This document shows, one piece after another, positions 34,191 through 45,299 of a stretch of 64,000 nucleotides of DNA. Both the position numbers and the translations under genes were made by a program. Position 1 is the first letter of the stretch; every line of letters begins with the position of its first letter. Under the pieces are notes generated by a model. It made no database searches, had not been told where the DNA came from, and saw nothing but the letters and a program-made list of their open reading frames with translations. The stretch is from Ischnura elegans (lineage: Eukaryota; Arthropoda; Insecta; Odonata; Coenagrionidae), in contig NC_060258.1 of the NCBI RefSeq assembly GCF_921293095.1, positions 310,001 to 374,000 on the forward strand. Direction: 5' to 3'.

Positions 34191-34380
34191 CGATGTACCA
34201 ATAAGACAGATGTGTAGTGTATTCAATGAAATGCAGCGATTGCAATGGTGTCTACTTGAGGCAGACGGAAAGAAACTTCTAAGTCAGGAAAAAACATTTA
34301 ATTTCTTACAGAAATAAAAAAGATGAAAAAAGTAATTTTGCTAAAGACTTAACACGCAACTGCTATAGGAGCAATTTTAA
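34190..34380 (+). pseudogene. Penelope-like GIY-YIG fragment, opposite orientation
   Basis: The plus strand reads VYSMKCSDCNGVYLRQTERN, then a stop, then VRKKHLISYRNKKDEKSNFA, matching the GIY-YIG domain of the same PLE subfamily as at 24.7 kb. It meets the minus-strand RT fragment tail to head, so the two halves of a PLE are inverted relative to each other here. Confidence 0.65.
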
Positions 34381-34935
34381 AATGAATTATGATTGTTAGA
34401 AAATTAATTAAATATTATGCAACGACCGGCTTTCCGCGACTTAGGATCTTGAGATCATATGGGAATTTCAAAAATTATTTAATGTCCGGACAGCAACCTG
34501 ATAAACGAATATCTTTACTCATCCCTTCCAGTAATCCGTTTTTTAATTTACCCTCTTCTTCCACTTAGTGACTAGGTGACAATAATACGATAAATGCATC
34601 ATAATACGCGCTTAAGATGACTGTCACTCATTGAAACCCAGGTCACGTTCACTAAACAAAGTGTTGGTACAAGTGAAAGTAGGAATTCCAAGACAACGTA
34701 TAATTTTGACAATAAATATTATGATAATCCAGTCAATTTATCATTTTTTCCATTCCAAAAAAAAGAAAATGTCATTAACGGTACATATTGGTTCTTTAAG
34801 GTTGATCATAAAAAATTCACAGAATAAATGATTCAGATTCATTTTTGCGACGGTATACCCTATTCCTGAATTCGAACCTAGATGATGAAAAATTACATCT
34901 AGCATTTAAAATATAATATTAAGAGCCTAACTTAC

Positions 34936-35019
34936 TTATCAGAAGGCCACATTTTATCCCACATCTCGTTTATAAGTTCCAATTCCTCCTCAGAAATCAC
35001 ATCCTTATCCACAGCAGTG
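34936..35019 (-). CDS. Phase-2 exon A of the duplicated gene family
   Basis: An 84-bp exon (one base, 27 codons, two bases) between acceptor tgtttattacag and donor gtaagttag. The peptide starts TAVDKDVISEEELELINEMW and ends PSDK. The paralogue at 55,181-55,255 uses the same splice sites but is three codons shorter; shared positions include a D-x-D, an I, L and a Trp-x-x-Met. The introns on both sides align between copies better than the exons do. Acidic, likely helical segment; no family recognised. Confidence 0.7.
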
Positions 35020-35465
35020 CTGTAATAAACAAAGACAGCACATTGTATTCAACGGCAATACTTTCCTAGTAGAAAAACACTGAATTTTACCAAAATTTTC
35101 ATAAAATCCCAAAGACATTGTAGTATCGCAAACAGCACAGTTTACTCTATCATTCACGAAGATATCAGCAAGCAACAACCAATTACAAAACATTCTAATG
35201 TTTAGTAACAGGGATGTATTTACATACATAAAACCCCTCCAAAACTAACTTAGAAATTAACATCAACATTAAAATACCATTGAAAATACATGAAAACCAA
35301 TGTTTAATTATAACAAAAAACTAATATAGCATGCTACGCTTTTAAATTAAAGGTTGCAAACTGATTTGAATACTGTGCCTAGCCCACTCAAAATGTGAGG
35401 CTCAGATTTTTTTTTGAGATCTGTTTCATATCCCTCTTTATTTTCACAGTCATTGTAAAACTTAC

Positions 35466-35483
35466 CAACTCTTGTTATCTGGT
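35466..35483 (-). CDS. 18-bp phase-2 microexon M
   Basis: Between acceptor gaaaaggcatacag and donor gtaagttttac lies an 18-bp exon that adds one base, five codons (PDNKS) and two bases. The second copy at 55,698-55,715 has the same splice sites and one silent difference, so the microexon has been kept in both blocks even though other exons changed strongly. It lies directly upstream (in transcription) of exon A in both copies. Confidence 0.6.
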
Positions 35484-35759
35484 CTGTATGCCTTTTCCAA
35501 AAAAATATGTTATTGCACAAGTTGAAGCAAATATTTTGTAAAACCCACCACCTTTATAATGACCGCTTTTACCCAATTTGGCGCATTTAACTCGCGGAAG
35601 TCCTTTAAAACACTACTTAACCCAAATTATAATTTACATTCCTCTCGCCATGGTTATTTCCTATCTGTTTATTTGTATACCCATCAACAACGGATGTTGG
35701 CAATAAAGATAACCTTCCCCTAGGCTCACGTTCAAACATCTATTTTGCAAGAATCTCAT

Positions 35760-36312
35760 TAGTGGCACAGTGAGGAGTTTTATGGTATGAAAGCAAACAC
35801 TTGCTCACAAGGGAACTCAAACCTAGCCCTGCTTGTCTCGCGTTCCGTAACAGCCTATTTAAAGCCCCCCTTTAAGGTTAAAACACCATCACTTGAAGCA
35901 TCGTCCGAAGGTGGGTGGAACCTAGGCAAAAGGCATCCTGTGTACATTTCCATTGGTCTCATAGAAGTTTTAAAACTCAAGGAACGTGAACTGACAGTCG
36001 TCAATGATTATAACATTGGTGTCCAAAATGGGCAAAGCATTCTCTCAGCTTATCAATCGTTGATTGTGATTTTCCTTTTGTCATTTCATAAACCTCTGGT
36101 CAATTAGAGAGAGTATCAATAAATATCAAGGACATTGTCCCTGAAAACGTCCCAGAAATACATGTGAATCCGGTCAAATGCGTGTTTACCATCATCAAAC
36201 TTGATTGAAACTGATTTTCCCGTGTACCTGGAAATTCTTCAACAAGGACGATTGCTTCTAACATAACTCTTATTGTATCCACCCAGCCCTGGCCACCAAA
36301 GGTAATGGTAAA
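35760..36312 (-). pseudogene. Gypsy integrase fragment
   Basis: Minus-strand reading shows the core of a Gypsy integrase: WWPG near 36,290, a segment with KHAFDRIHMYFWDVFRDNV corresponding to the PWxRIHxDFxGPF motif, TKGKSQSTIDKLRECFAHFG, then NGNVHRMPFA and TERET. Stops and frameshifts are frequent and the first catalytic Asp is replaced (HMYF for HxDF). Not part of the host gene, although it lies between predicted exons E and M. Confidence 0.75.
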
Positions 36313-36399
36313 TACAGGGTATATTGTTCATAATTTTCAGAACTTATCTTTAATGGAAATTATTCTGTGATCTGATATTCAATATGGTATTTACCTTTC

Positions 36400-36660
36400 A
36401 ATCCTTTATAACCTAGAGCTGCTTTGGCCTGAAATCCAATTTTAATTTTTTTCATTTTGAAATATTTTAAATTTTGCACTCAATAATTATTACGGTGGCT
36501 GATAAATATTTCGTCATTAGACCATGCACCACAAAATAATATGTAGTTCACACATTTTCTCAAAAGAGCGGAAAATATACGTATAATTGATGTTGCTTAG
36601 AGGAAACATTGGGTTATAATGGGTTACATTTGATATTTTTAATAATTGTAAAAATTTGAT
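36400..36660. repeat. Intronic block duplicated at 48,905-49,160
   Basis: Matches 48,905-49,160 in the same orientation (ttttgcactcaat, aaaataatatg, gggttacat/gggttaat blocks). No open exon is conserved between the two. It indicates that the duplication of this locus includes introns beyond the exon pairs listed. Confidence 0.6.
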
Positions 36661-37108
36661 AGAAAATGCTATTTTTTGTATTCACAATTCCCACACTATA
36701 AGTAATAATTATCTGAAACATATTATAAGTTACTGCACATCTTGTTTTAGATGTGCAGTATATCTACAGTATTATATTATTTATTTTTTATAACATGGCT
36801 TATAAAGATTTTTTATTAAGTTGTGCTAATTATAATTATTATAAATGATGCATTGATAATTTAACCAACATCTAATAAAACACTTATGCATATTAATTAT
36901 GAAATAATCTTTTTTATTATCTTTCAACTTGACTTTGATTTAATTATGAGGAGTGAATGAGCCATGGAGTTAGAATACTTGGTTGAACAGTGATCCCTAA
37001 TAAAGTGGCTCCTACTCAAGCAAAGCTTTGCATTGAATCACCAAGAGTGTAGTTACCACATGCATTTTAGCATTCATTATGATGTAAAGTTTGCGTCAAT
37101 GAGCTTAC

Positions 37109-37189
37109 CTTAGCTTTTCGGTAACTTCAATCAGTACCTTCAGGATTTCAACCATCAAATCATGATCAGGTTTGTAAAAGGGGGTGTTC
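37109..37189 (-). CDS. Phase-2 exon E of the gene family
   Basis: An 81-bp exon (one base, 26 codons, two bases) between acceptor ataatattgcag and donor gtaagctc. The peptide begins NTPFYKPDHDLMVEILKVLI and ends EVTEKLR, an amphipathic leucine/isoleucine-rich helix close in pattern to exons B and D. No second copy was found in the window; support comes from splice sites, phase and composition. It lies between two Gypsy fragments but does not read as RT. Confidence 0.6.
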
Positions 37190-37384
37190 CTGCAATATTA
37201 TAATAACGTTGATCATAATTGCTCATGTAAATTAGTATTCAAAATGTAGAATTGTCTGTTAACATAATGTCTTGTTTATTATTTTTCATTATGATAGCGT
37301 TTAAAAATTAAAGCGGCCAATATTTTTTTCTATTTTAAGCATTTCCCAACTTTTGCCATATTTAATATCTGACGGGGGCTAAAG

Positions 37385-37910
37385 ATGGCATCAATAACGC
37401 GCTATATTGCCTAACTAAATGAGTCACCAGGTCACTTTCATTTCCTGCCAAATCTTCGCGCCCTATACACTCGTTTTATACCTCCTCAAATGTGGCCTCC
37501 CCTTCCGCGATCGTACCGCTTACCGTGTCGTCCTCACACTTACCAAATTCCCGAACAACAACACGTTTGTCTGGAAATTTAAAATGACGACATTTTTTTA
37601 AGGCCAATAACACCTTGCAGTTTTCATTACAAATCTATCCCTAAAATTGCTGGGCAAAGTCAGTTTTTAACAACCAAGCACATTAAGTCAAACATTTTAT
37701 TGCCAATCGCAAGAGTTATCAACACCTGTTGGGTTAACGGAGCTGATTTTCGCTGGTCGGCACCAAACATAAAAGATTTCCCAAGGGGTAAAGTAGGCAA
37801 TTTAATTACCAAATCTTTCAATTCTTTAACCTCATCCTTAGAAATCACCGAGACCTGGCTTCCCATGTCTATGAGAGCATACATCGAATCGAATACCGCT
37901 GACTGCAGTC
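37385..37910 (-). pseudogene. Gypsy protease and linker
   Basis: A frame starting at about 37,884 reads YALIDMGSQVSVISKDEVKE, the retroviral-type aspartic protease site with DTG altered to DMG, and ends LMCLVVKN before a stop. A broken continuation includes HLVRQYSALLMPSL, similar to the segment just before RT in Gypsy elements. RT and RNase H are missing. Confidence 0.75.
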
Positions 37911-38171
37911 CTTCATAGAAGGTCGAATGGGAACTTCCACTTTCATACGCGGGGAGTTTGGGTGGGGGAAGTCATTTGACCCAAACTCTTTGAGTTTCCC
38001 GACTGTGGAGGTGGAAATGAATAATCCATTTAAGGTTGGGGCACATTACCCTCGTCACGGCTCCCCGCATTCTGACCTCTCTCATCTCCCCCCCGGTCTC
38101 CCGGTCTGAGTCTACCCTCAACCTCTATCTTTTCCGCTATTCCACCAATTAAACCCACGGCGTGTCTGATT

Positions 38172-38648
38172 TCATATCGCGTTGACATTCGGGTGTGTCT
38201 CACCTGGCCTTCCTACAGGCAGTTGGGATTCGTCTAAACGTCCGAGCATTATTAAGAGTCTTTCATACGTAGCAACCTCAGAACTTCGGAGCAAATACTG
38301 GGCGTATGGTGAGAAATGTGGTATTAATAACGCCACTATCTCCTTCTCATTCTCTGGCTGCTCGCAAAGTCTTAAGGCGGCGATTTTTTGAGTCACGTTT
38401 TCCTGCATACTACTTCTCGGCGTCCTCCCATATATACATGACATGACTTTCATCTTATAATTAATACGGCGCTCCTTACTCCAGTACCGCGCATAAAATA
38501 CCCGTTTAAAATCTTCCATATCCTCTGGGAAAGGATATATTTTGTCGGCCCATACCTTCCCACCTTCAACTAGCATTTGATAGAAAAATCGCAATCTAAC
38601 TTCACACGGGATGGCGTGAACCGAATAGTAATTTACATCCCCACTCAT
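38172..38648 (-). pseudogene. Gypsy-like Gag (capsid-type) segment
   Basis: An uninterrupted 158-codon frame, MSGDVNYYSVHAIPCEVRLR, with FKRVFYARYWSKERR, YGRTPRSSMQENVTQKIAAL and IPHFSPYAQYLLRSSEVATY, follows the pattern of the capsid-like Gag of Gypsy elements. No zinc knuckle is seen in frame. It lies upstream of the protease remnant on the same strand, so 37.4-40.1 kb is one internally damaged element. Confidence 0.65.
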
Positions 38649-39419
38649 AAACGTGACAAGGTTTGATAGTTACGATTTTTTTTATTTAAGGAAAAATGTT
38701 TTGAATGTAAGGAAAAATAACCATTAAATTATTTTTGATTAAATCACGGAAATAAAAGAAAATTAAAAAAATGCATATTTTCAATATTTCAAATTAACCG
38801 CATAATATAAATTTACCACATAATACAAAATAAACAACGTAAAAAATCTAATAAAAAATACATTTTGAATTTACCGCGCATATTTTGATCTCTGTTTTTT
38901 AATTTGAAAACAGAGAAGGCGTGCATGCCATACCTAACAGTTCACGAAACAGCTGACTATATGTATACCAGCGATACAGAAAATATTTCTCCACGTGTTT
39001 CCTCATTTTTATTTCTGCAATATATAATTGTAAACACTTCATATTTATGAATTAATTTTATGGCACAATACTCGAATAAACTACTCAAATTAAACGTATT
39101 AAAAGAAATTGAGTTCTACTGTACCAACCTTCACTATTATTGTGTCGAGTACACTCTCCAGCAGGAGTATGGACAGGCGATGGTTATGCGAGTCCAATGG
39201 TTTGTATCCCTCCACGAGTCTTGTGTATATAGCGAGTATACTGTGTATATGCAGAATATACATAACTATCCGTGTATGGAGTAGCGGTGACGGTTTCACG
39301 AGTCCAATGTCTTTTGCCCATTTACATAAGTGCTTAACGCGGCATAAGAAGTTTTCACTTCAAAAATATACATAATTATACATATGTGAAATAGCGGTGA
39401 CGATGACGGCGTTCATGCG

Positions 39420-40090
39420 GCCTTTCACGGAATTACAAGTTGGACGGGGGACTAGGAAAATTGTCAGGGAAACCGTACCACCTGCCTTCATTTGACACAT
39501 TCCCGCTGCCTCCCTTGAGAGATCTATAATTCTCTTTTCCTGTGGAATTTTCTCCTCCTGTACGTCTTGCGATATCACTACCACTTGTCCCTTCACAATT
39601 CTAGCTTCCTCATTCACTTCCCTTTTCACCTCCTTAATCCGTTTGTTCATTACATCCTCAATTCCCTCTAGTTTCCCACCTTTGTATTCGAGTTTTTTTT
39701 TCTTTGAGTTACTGTCTCTCCCACCGCTCATTCGAAAAACACTCCCTTATTTCCTTCATCATTTTTTCATATCTCTCGTCATTCTGTTTTCGATCATCTT
39801 TCGTACTCTTATCAAGTTTCTTGAGTATCCTCTTGTCTATTCTCCTCCACTTCTTCAAATTTCTCATATAATCTTTTATTATCCTACCTTCTACTCTCCT
39901 CCATTCGCCTCATCAATTCAAATAACTCATTAAGGCTTGCACTATCGGGAATATCACCCTTGTCTTTCACTTCAGCATTAACTTTTTCATTTACTGGTTC
40001 ATCCGCCCAAATGTCAATAATTTTTGCCTCACCGTCTGCGTCAGACGCGTCCTCGTTATTTTTTTGTGGCTCACGGTGCTCCTTGAAATG
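39420..40090 (-). pseudogene. Gypsy-like Gag N-terminal coiled-coil region
   Basis: Two minus-strand frames are strongly charged and coiled-coil-like: one with DIWADEPVNEKVNAEVKDKG, SLNELFELMRRMEESRR and LYEKFEEVEENRQED, and a second starting MSGGRDSNSKKKKLEYKGGK with MNKRIKEVKREVNEEARIV. They precede the capsid-like frame at 38.2-38.6 kb in transcription order. A local, degenerate duplication of about 110 bp (tagcggtgacg, gagtccaatg) lies between them at 39,180-39,400. Confidence 0.55.
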
Positions 40091-40247
40091 CTTTATTATT
40101 ATTATTTAGGAATTATGTTCTTCAAACTGAATGATAATTTGCCTACAACTGGTAGTTTTACCCAGCGGGACGATACATTACTCTGAAATGACAGAGGTTA
40201 GTGTAGGCGTGACTTTGACGTCATTCCTTATGCTCCCTTCTCCCTGT

Positions 40248-40293
40248 TGAAATTGTTCATCTCTTCTTGCGAAAGAAGAGAAGAACAATTTCA
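40248..40293. repeat. Short hairpin
   Basis: Arms tgaaattgttc (40,248-40,258) and gaacaatttca (40,283-40,293) pair exactly, with a second inner stem of ctcttctt and aagaagag around a 4-nt loop. It could belong to the end of the Gypsy-like element or of a small foldback. Confidence 0.6.
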
Positions 40294-40413
40294 AAAGAGA
40301 CACCGGCATTAAAATTGGATGTACTTGTCAAACCGTAATCAGAAAAAACAAGCAACGACCCACTCCTGCAATCTCCCGCTTCCTTCCCCCACCACTTGAC
40401 TCAGATACCTATA

Positions 40414-40992
40414 CAGGGTGTCCCATTTATCTTGACCACCCGAAATAACTTTTTGTCCAGATGTAAACTCAAAAATATGTCAAGCAAATGTTCATTAGTC
40501 ATCAAAGAGACATTAATCAGCATGATTGCTTTCCTTGTAGCTTTGTTATTTACAAAGATATGGACAGCGGTATGTCTTTTTTAAATGGCACCCTATATTT
40601 TTTATTCGGCAATTCATTTCCTCTCCTAAAGACTTATTCAAAAATGTAGCACAATGGACCATTGACATAAACGCAACGTTGTTAGAACATAATAAACTCG
40701 TCTACTTACTGGAGTTAGCAGTAAATAAATGAAAACCAAGTCAAAACATATCACTAAAGTCACGTGGACTCAACTACTGTACTACAGTACTGTGCATGTA
40801 CCTTTCTTAGGAGTCGATCATACAAGGGTGCTTAAAGTGGTGACTCTGGACAACGACACACTGGTTTACTTGTTGAATGAAAGACTTCTTTACTTCTTCC
40901 AGTGTTGCCGGCTGAAGGGAATTACAAGCACGCATGATACGTTTCTGCATATCCTCCTTAACACTATATGGTAACGGTACACTGTGCAACAT
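40414..40992 (-). pseudogene. Tc1/mariner-type element 3' end
   Basis: A terminus TA followed by cagggtgtccc (40,412-40,424) is typical of IS630-Tc1-mariner elements inserting at TA. About 400 bp inside, on the minus strand, a frame near 40,820-40,990 includes YSVKEDMQKRIMRACNSL and QVNQCVVVQSHHFKH, similar to the C-terminal GRHFEHL region of a DDE transposase. The N-terminal part and the other TIR were not found. Confidence 0.5.
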
Positions 40993-40999
40993 TTTTTAT

Positions 41000-42217
41000 T
41001 ATTAATTTATTATTGAGTTTATTTTTCCAGTGTGAGTGTTTCTTTTTTTGTGTCTCTGTGTTTGTGAGGCACCCAAGAATTGTCGTAGTGACATAGCCCA
41101 AAAGTTTTTTTCAACATGATTGCCATTTTTTCTCAGACTGGAGAATAGCTGATAAGGCCAAAAATAGTTTCAGACCAATTTTGACGGACTTAGAGAATGC
41201 ATTAGTTAAAATTTATCAATTCCAGCCAAACGTAAAAAAGGACACTTTTTTCAAAAGCCAAAAGTCTTCAAATAAGGTTACCCCATTATCCCGACCCTGA
41301 GTCTTCAATGGCGTTAAAAATTAGATTGGTGCAATTTAGGGATGATTGAAAGTAACATTATTTCCCTATGCACTATAAAGTTATTTTTAGGAAGATATTA
41401 CAGAATTAATTTGTATCCTCAACCAAGAGTAAACAGGTAAGTCAATTTGCTTTACCCTGGAGTGTAGAGGTCATACTCGTAGAGTGAGGTGAATTATCTA
41501 CTACGTAGTATGTAACGAGTAAGACATTGTCAAACATTTCAGTTTAAACAATATTTTTATCTGTACAAATAAGGGTGTCATTAAGAAAAATTCCGGAATA
41601 TTTTTGCTTTTTTGGCCATAGAGAGAAAACCGTTGCTTAAATCGGTCTGGAGCATTGAGAAAGTTTACAGTGCCACATACACACCACCTTCTTTGATTCT
41701 CTGAGCGGTGTAGGTATAGGGTGTGTCTCAACGAAAATGATTCTTCTGCGCCATGGATATTCTGATAGCGTTCCCAGCAACAAAATACTAGGGACCAATT
41801 TTTGTTGTGGGAAATTCCCTTGTAAAGGCTATTCGAGGCTCTTTGATCAATATTATACACTGTCATGCATTTTACCACCTGGCAACGTGGTTACAGCAGA
41901 TTGGCCTTAGATTAGGAAATAGTGCGGTGACGTTTCGTGCTACCTGCATCCAAGGTAGCGGCGGGGTAGTGGGTGCGGTTATTGGGTATTTGGCAGAGCG
42001 AGCTAGGCATAATGCGAAGTCACGTGACGCAACATAAATCCCATTCCCTGTCTACTTATGTGAAACTATATTTTAGCAAAATAGTTCACATTTGTTACAA
42101 TAATTGCAACATTTAAGCCTCACTACCTATTGAAGTATAATGGGTAACTTTTTCTAGCCTAAATTTGTATATGCAAGTGATATAGAAGAAATAATACTAC
42201 TCTATCGTTATATTCAC
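41000..42217. other. Non-coding, possible transposon remnants
   Basis: A 125-codon minus-strand frame at 41,501-41,878 has no recognisable domain. A patch with cgaagtcacgtgacgca lies near 42,015. Otherwise AT-rich intron-like DNA upstream of exon D. Confidence 0.3.
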
Positions 42218-42289
42218 CTTGAGTTATTCCATTTTGTTTCCTCTAGCAACTTCTTAAGCATGTCCAGCGTTGAGAGAAAACAGTCCTTC
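42218..42289 (-). CDS. Phase-2 exon D of the gene family
   Basis: A 72-bp exon (one base, 23 codons, two bases) between acceptor gactttctgttgcag and donor gtgaatat. The peptide KDCFLSTLDMLKKLLEETKW is a clear amphipathic helix with leucines at regular spacing and one cysteine. No second copy recognised in the window. Spacing and phase fit the exon series C-D-E-M-A-X-B on this strand. Confidence 0.6.
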
Positions 42290-42299
42290 CTGCAACAGA

Positions 42300-44570
42300 A
42301 AGTCAAATTAGTCATTAATTAGTATGACACCTGGACGGAATGAAATATCTTTTATCAAGTGTTTTTGTTTTGGATATTTAACTCCATAAGCAGAGAGCAA
42401 CAGCTAACACTTCAACAAAGACTAACGTCAAGGGTATATATTGAATTCCTTCGCAAGAGCGAGAGATTGAGACGATGTAGTCCCTTCATCCATCCAATCT
42501 CTCCTCATTGCATTAATTGTTATTTTTAAATTTACGCGATTTGAAATAATATAGTACATATACAGAATGAATAGCAACTAAAAGAGTATCTGTAACAACA
42601 AAAATCAAAGATAGACGATAGTTACATTACATGTCAAATAGTAACTTAACAGAACAACAAACTAATGTGATAGCCACCATCTCAGTATTTAGCTAGTTAT
42701 TTGGTTGTTTTTCATTTTATGGGAGGAGGTCAGGTCAGTAAAATGTTTACTTGTCGAAGAAAAGGGATCAATATCCTTCGGGATGGAATTCAATAGGAAG
42801 GAAAGCCGGTATAATAAAGAACAGTTAATTATTAATAGTTTGGATTTTGGTTTGTAGGCGAAGCAGGGAGATCGAACCGTTGTGTCGGAAAGACCTTTAG
42901 AATGTTGTCTTTTGACTTGAATAATCTCAATATAAAAGGTAATACTGATCACATATCCTTTTGCTGATCATGGTGGCCTAAAATCTTCAGGGATTATCCA
43001 TTTTTAAAAATATTCAACCTTACGTTATTCTGACGGTTGAAAACATCAAACATTTTTAGTTGGCTATTCAACCGGAATAAATCAGGTACCAGGTATTTGT
43101 CATGTTAATCTTATCGTGTGACTTAAACATAGTATGCATGCGGAAAAGCATTGTAAATATCATTTGTGTTCTTGGTATACTTCGAGCTTCAATAGGTCAC
43201 ATCACCCGTAGACTCAAAATAGATATATTTTAGATATCTTTCATTTTATGAGTGCTCCAAGGGTACATTCAATGCAAATCATCTGATATACAGATATGCC
43301 TGTCAATATGAATACATAGGAATCCTTCATTCCTTTAAATAATGCTCTTCCATTTATCCGAAACTATTATCACTATAGTGCAATATTACAAATGGAATGA
43401 CGATAAGGTATTATTGCAAAGATAGTTCTTTTTTTAAATTTTAGGTGATGGCAGCGGACACTCTGGAAATAGATGATTCTATTCGAGTTTGGACACAATC
43501 AATTATAAAGTATAGTCTGAGTAAACCATGAGGAACTATGGTGGGGTATTTCTTTGTTTAAAATGCCACGCGTACGTGTGATATCAGATGAACAAATTAG
43601 GGCTATGCTGCCGCGCCAATTTTTTGTTGGTTCCAACGTTTCTCGACCAATGCTGGTCACTTTTTGCAGGTAATCTGACGAAGAGGTAACTTTTATTCAT
43701 ATAGATCGCTGTTCGTGTCTGGGAGTTGGGTTAGGGGATTCAAGAGGAAAGAGGAGAAAGTTCAAAGTTTTTCTGGATTACCGGTTTCCAAGTAAGAATT
43801 ATTATAAGGTTGGTATCCCGGTTAAAATTATTCTCCTCTTTTCTACTATGGTGAGGTCTTGTAACACCAAAGGAGCCAACCAGTCGAGATGGAGCCAGGA
43901 TGAAGGCTTGCGTATCGATGTGGAATTCAATCGAACGCCAGAGGATAGGTACCTGCTAGTGTGTGCGGGGAAAAGGTGGCTGGATGCTGTAGAATATGAC
44001 CTCAATACCAATTGTCGTAAGGAAATGGCAACTTCTTGTTTTGAATTGATACAGGTGGAGTAAAGTATCAGCTTCCTATATAATTTCAGGACTCTTACTT
44101 AAGATATTCAGATGGAAACCCAAAATATGGATTCAATACCCCAGAGTAAAGAAGAATATGCCGGATATAGTGGCAAGATTGCTCGGTTAAGCAAGGATCA
44201 CAAACACAACGAACTAAAGAAGGGCATGGTGAGGATCCAGGACCCAATTATTCGATGCTGATAAGCTTACTCTCACCGTAATGACCGATTACAGTGCTAC
44301 TATCTGACAAAGCAGAACCATATGAAGTCGATATTCAATTCAGCCGCTTAAAAATCACTTATAATAGGGGTTACCCCATTTACCAGCCACAGAAGAGTCA
44401 GAGAGGGATCTGAAGACATTTCCATTAGATATGGAAAAGACAGTGGGCTACTTTAGCCTCAAATTTGATGCAAATTAATTCAAGACATTGGTATTTTACA
44501 TATCAGATTCTGACTCGTGACCCATTTCTAGTGAATGCGGCTGAAAGGTCACAATTGAAGGTATGTACGA
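42300..44570. other. Intron-like DNA with unassigned transposon-like segment
   Basis: AT-rich until about 43,550. At 43,600-44,450 there is GC-richer DNA with a 71-codon plus frame (43,848-44,063) and an overlapping minus frame, neither recognised. At 43,615-43,660 ccaacgtttctcgaccaatg has the look of a Penelope-type terminal sequence. I cannot name the element. Confidence 0.3.
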
Positions 44571-44572
44571 AA

Positions 44573-45299
44573 GGTCCTCTTCCCTGATTAACACAAATAT
44601 TTACCATGGTTAATGATCGTCATGTACTGACCAGTGGATACAATTTAAAATGCTAAGGTTTCAAAGTAAAATGTATGAGGTATGCTGGGTGAAACATGCA
44701 CACAAATATGAGAAAATAACAAAGAAAGTTGGATAAATTTTCCCGGGTTATGGCCACGTTAGTTCGTTTTAGCGGACTTAACTTAAGCTTTTATCCATGT
44801 CATCACCTTGGAAGCCTCCGTACCAATGGAGGTATTTTATGGAATGGAAGTCTGTCTTGTACTATATTTCAGAATATATACTTCTTCTTTCTTATTTTTG
44901 CCGAAGATTTTTTTTATGATGTAGAATTATAAACATCTAGACTCACCCATTGGTTGCTGAATGATCAACGCTCTGCTGGGCTTCAGCCTGTGCCCCTTGG
45001 TCTCTTGTCAGAATATTTTCATCCACTGCCTCCAAATGGTGCTGATAGCTTTAAATATAAAATCATTTTTGACATAAGATGATTTCTCTTTGATTGCTTA
45101 GTTAGCAGCTTAAAAATTATCAAAATATTTTATATACGGACGTTCAAAAATAGACATACAGCTAAGTCCTTCAAATAACGACCCATTTGGAATAAAATTC
45201 ACCCTGTGCCAGAATTTTTTTTCATTCAAATCAGGGTCTCAGGTCTTTAAAAAATTGTAATATTAACCCCTGCCACTAGAGACTTGATGTTAAACATTT
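44573..45299. repeat. Duplicated block around exon C (partner 50,616-51,336)
   Basis: About 0.73 kb aligns with 50,616-51,336 in the same orientation, from ggtcctcttccctgat to gttaaacatt, covering exon C and both flanking introns. The flanks beyond these points are unrelated. Confidence 0.8.
44947..45048 (-). CDS. Phase-2 exon C of the duplicated gene family
   Basis: A 102-bp exon (one base, 33 codons, two bases) between acceptor tatatttaaag and donor gtgagtct. The peptide starts YQHHLEAVDENILTRDQGAQ and continues AEAQQSVDHSATN; it is Gln/Ala-rich and acidic. The copy at 50,978-51,079 is equal in length with the same sites. About 22 of 102 bases differ by eye and about 14 of 33 residues change, so most substitutions alter the protein. 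LEAVD and LTR are shared. Confidence 0.7.

Noticed and set aside
36400-36440. Short exon between ggatttcag and gtaaatacc on the minus strand
   Set aside because: In phase 2 it contains a stop, and the duplicated copy near 48,930 does not keep the frame.
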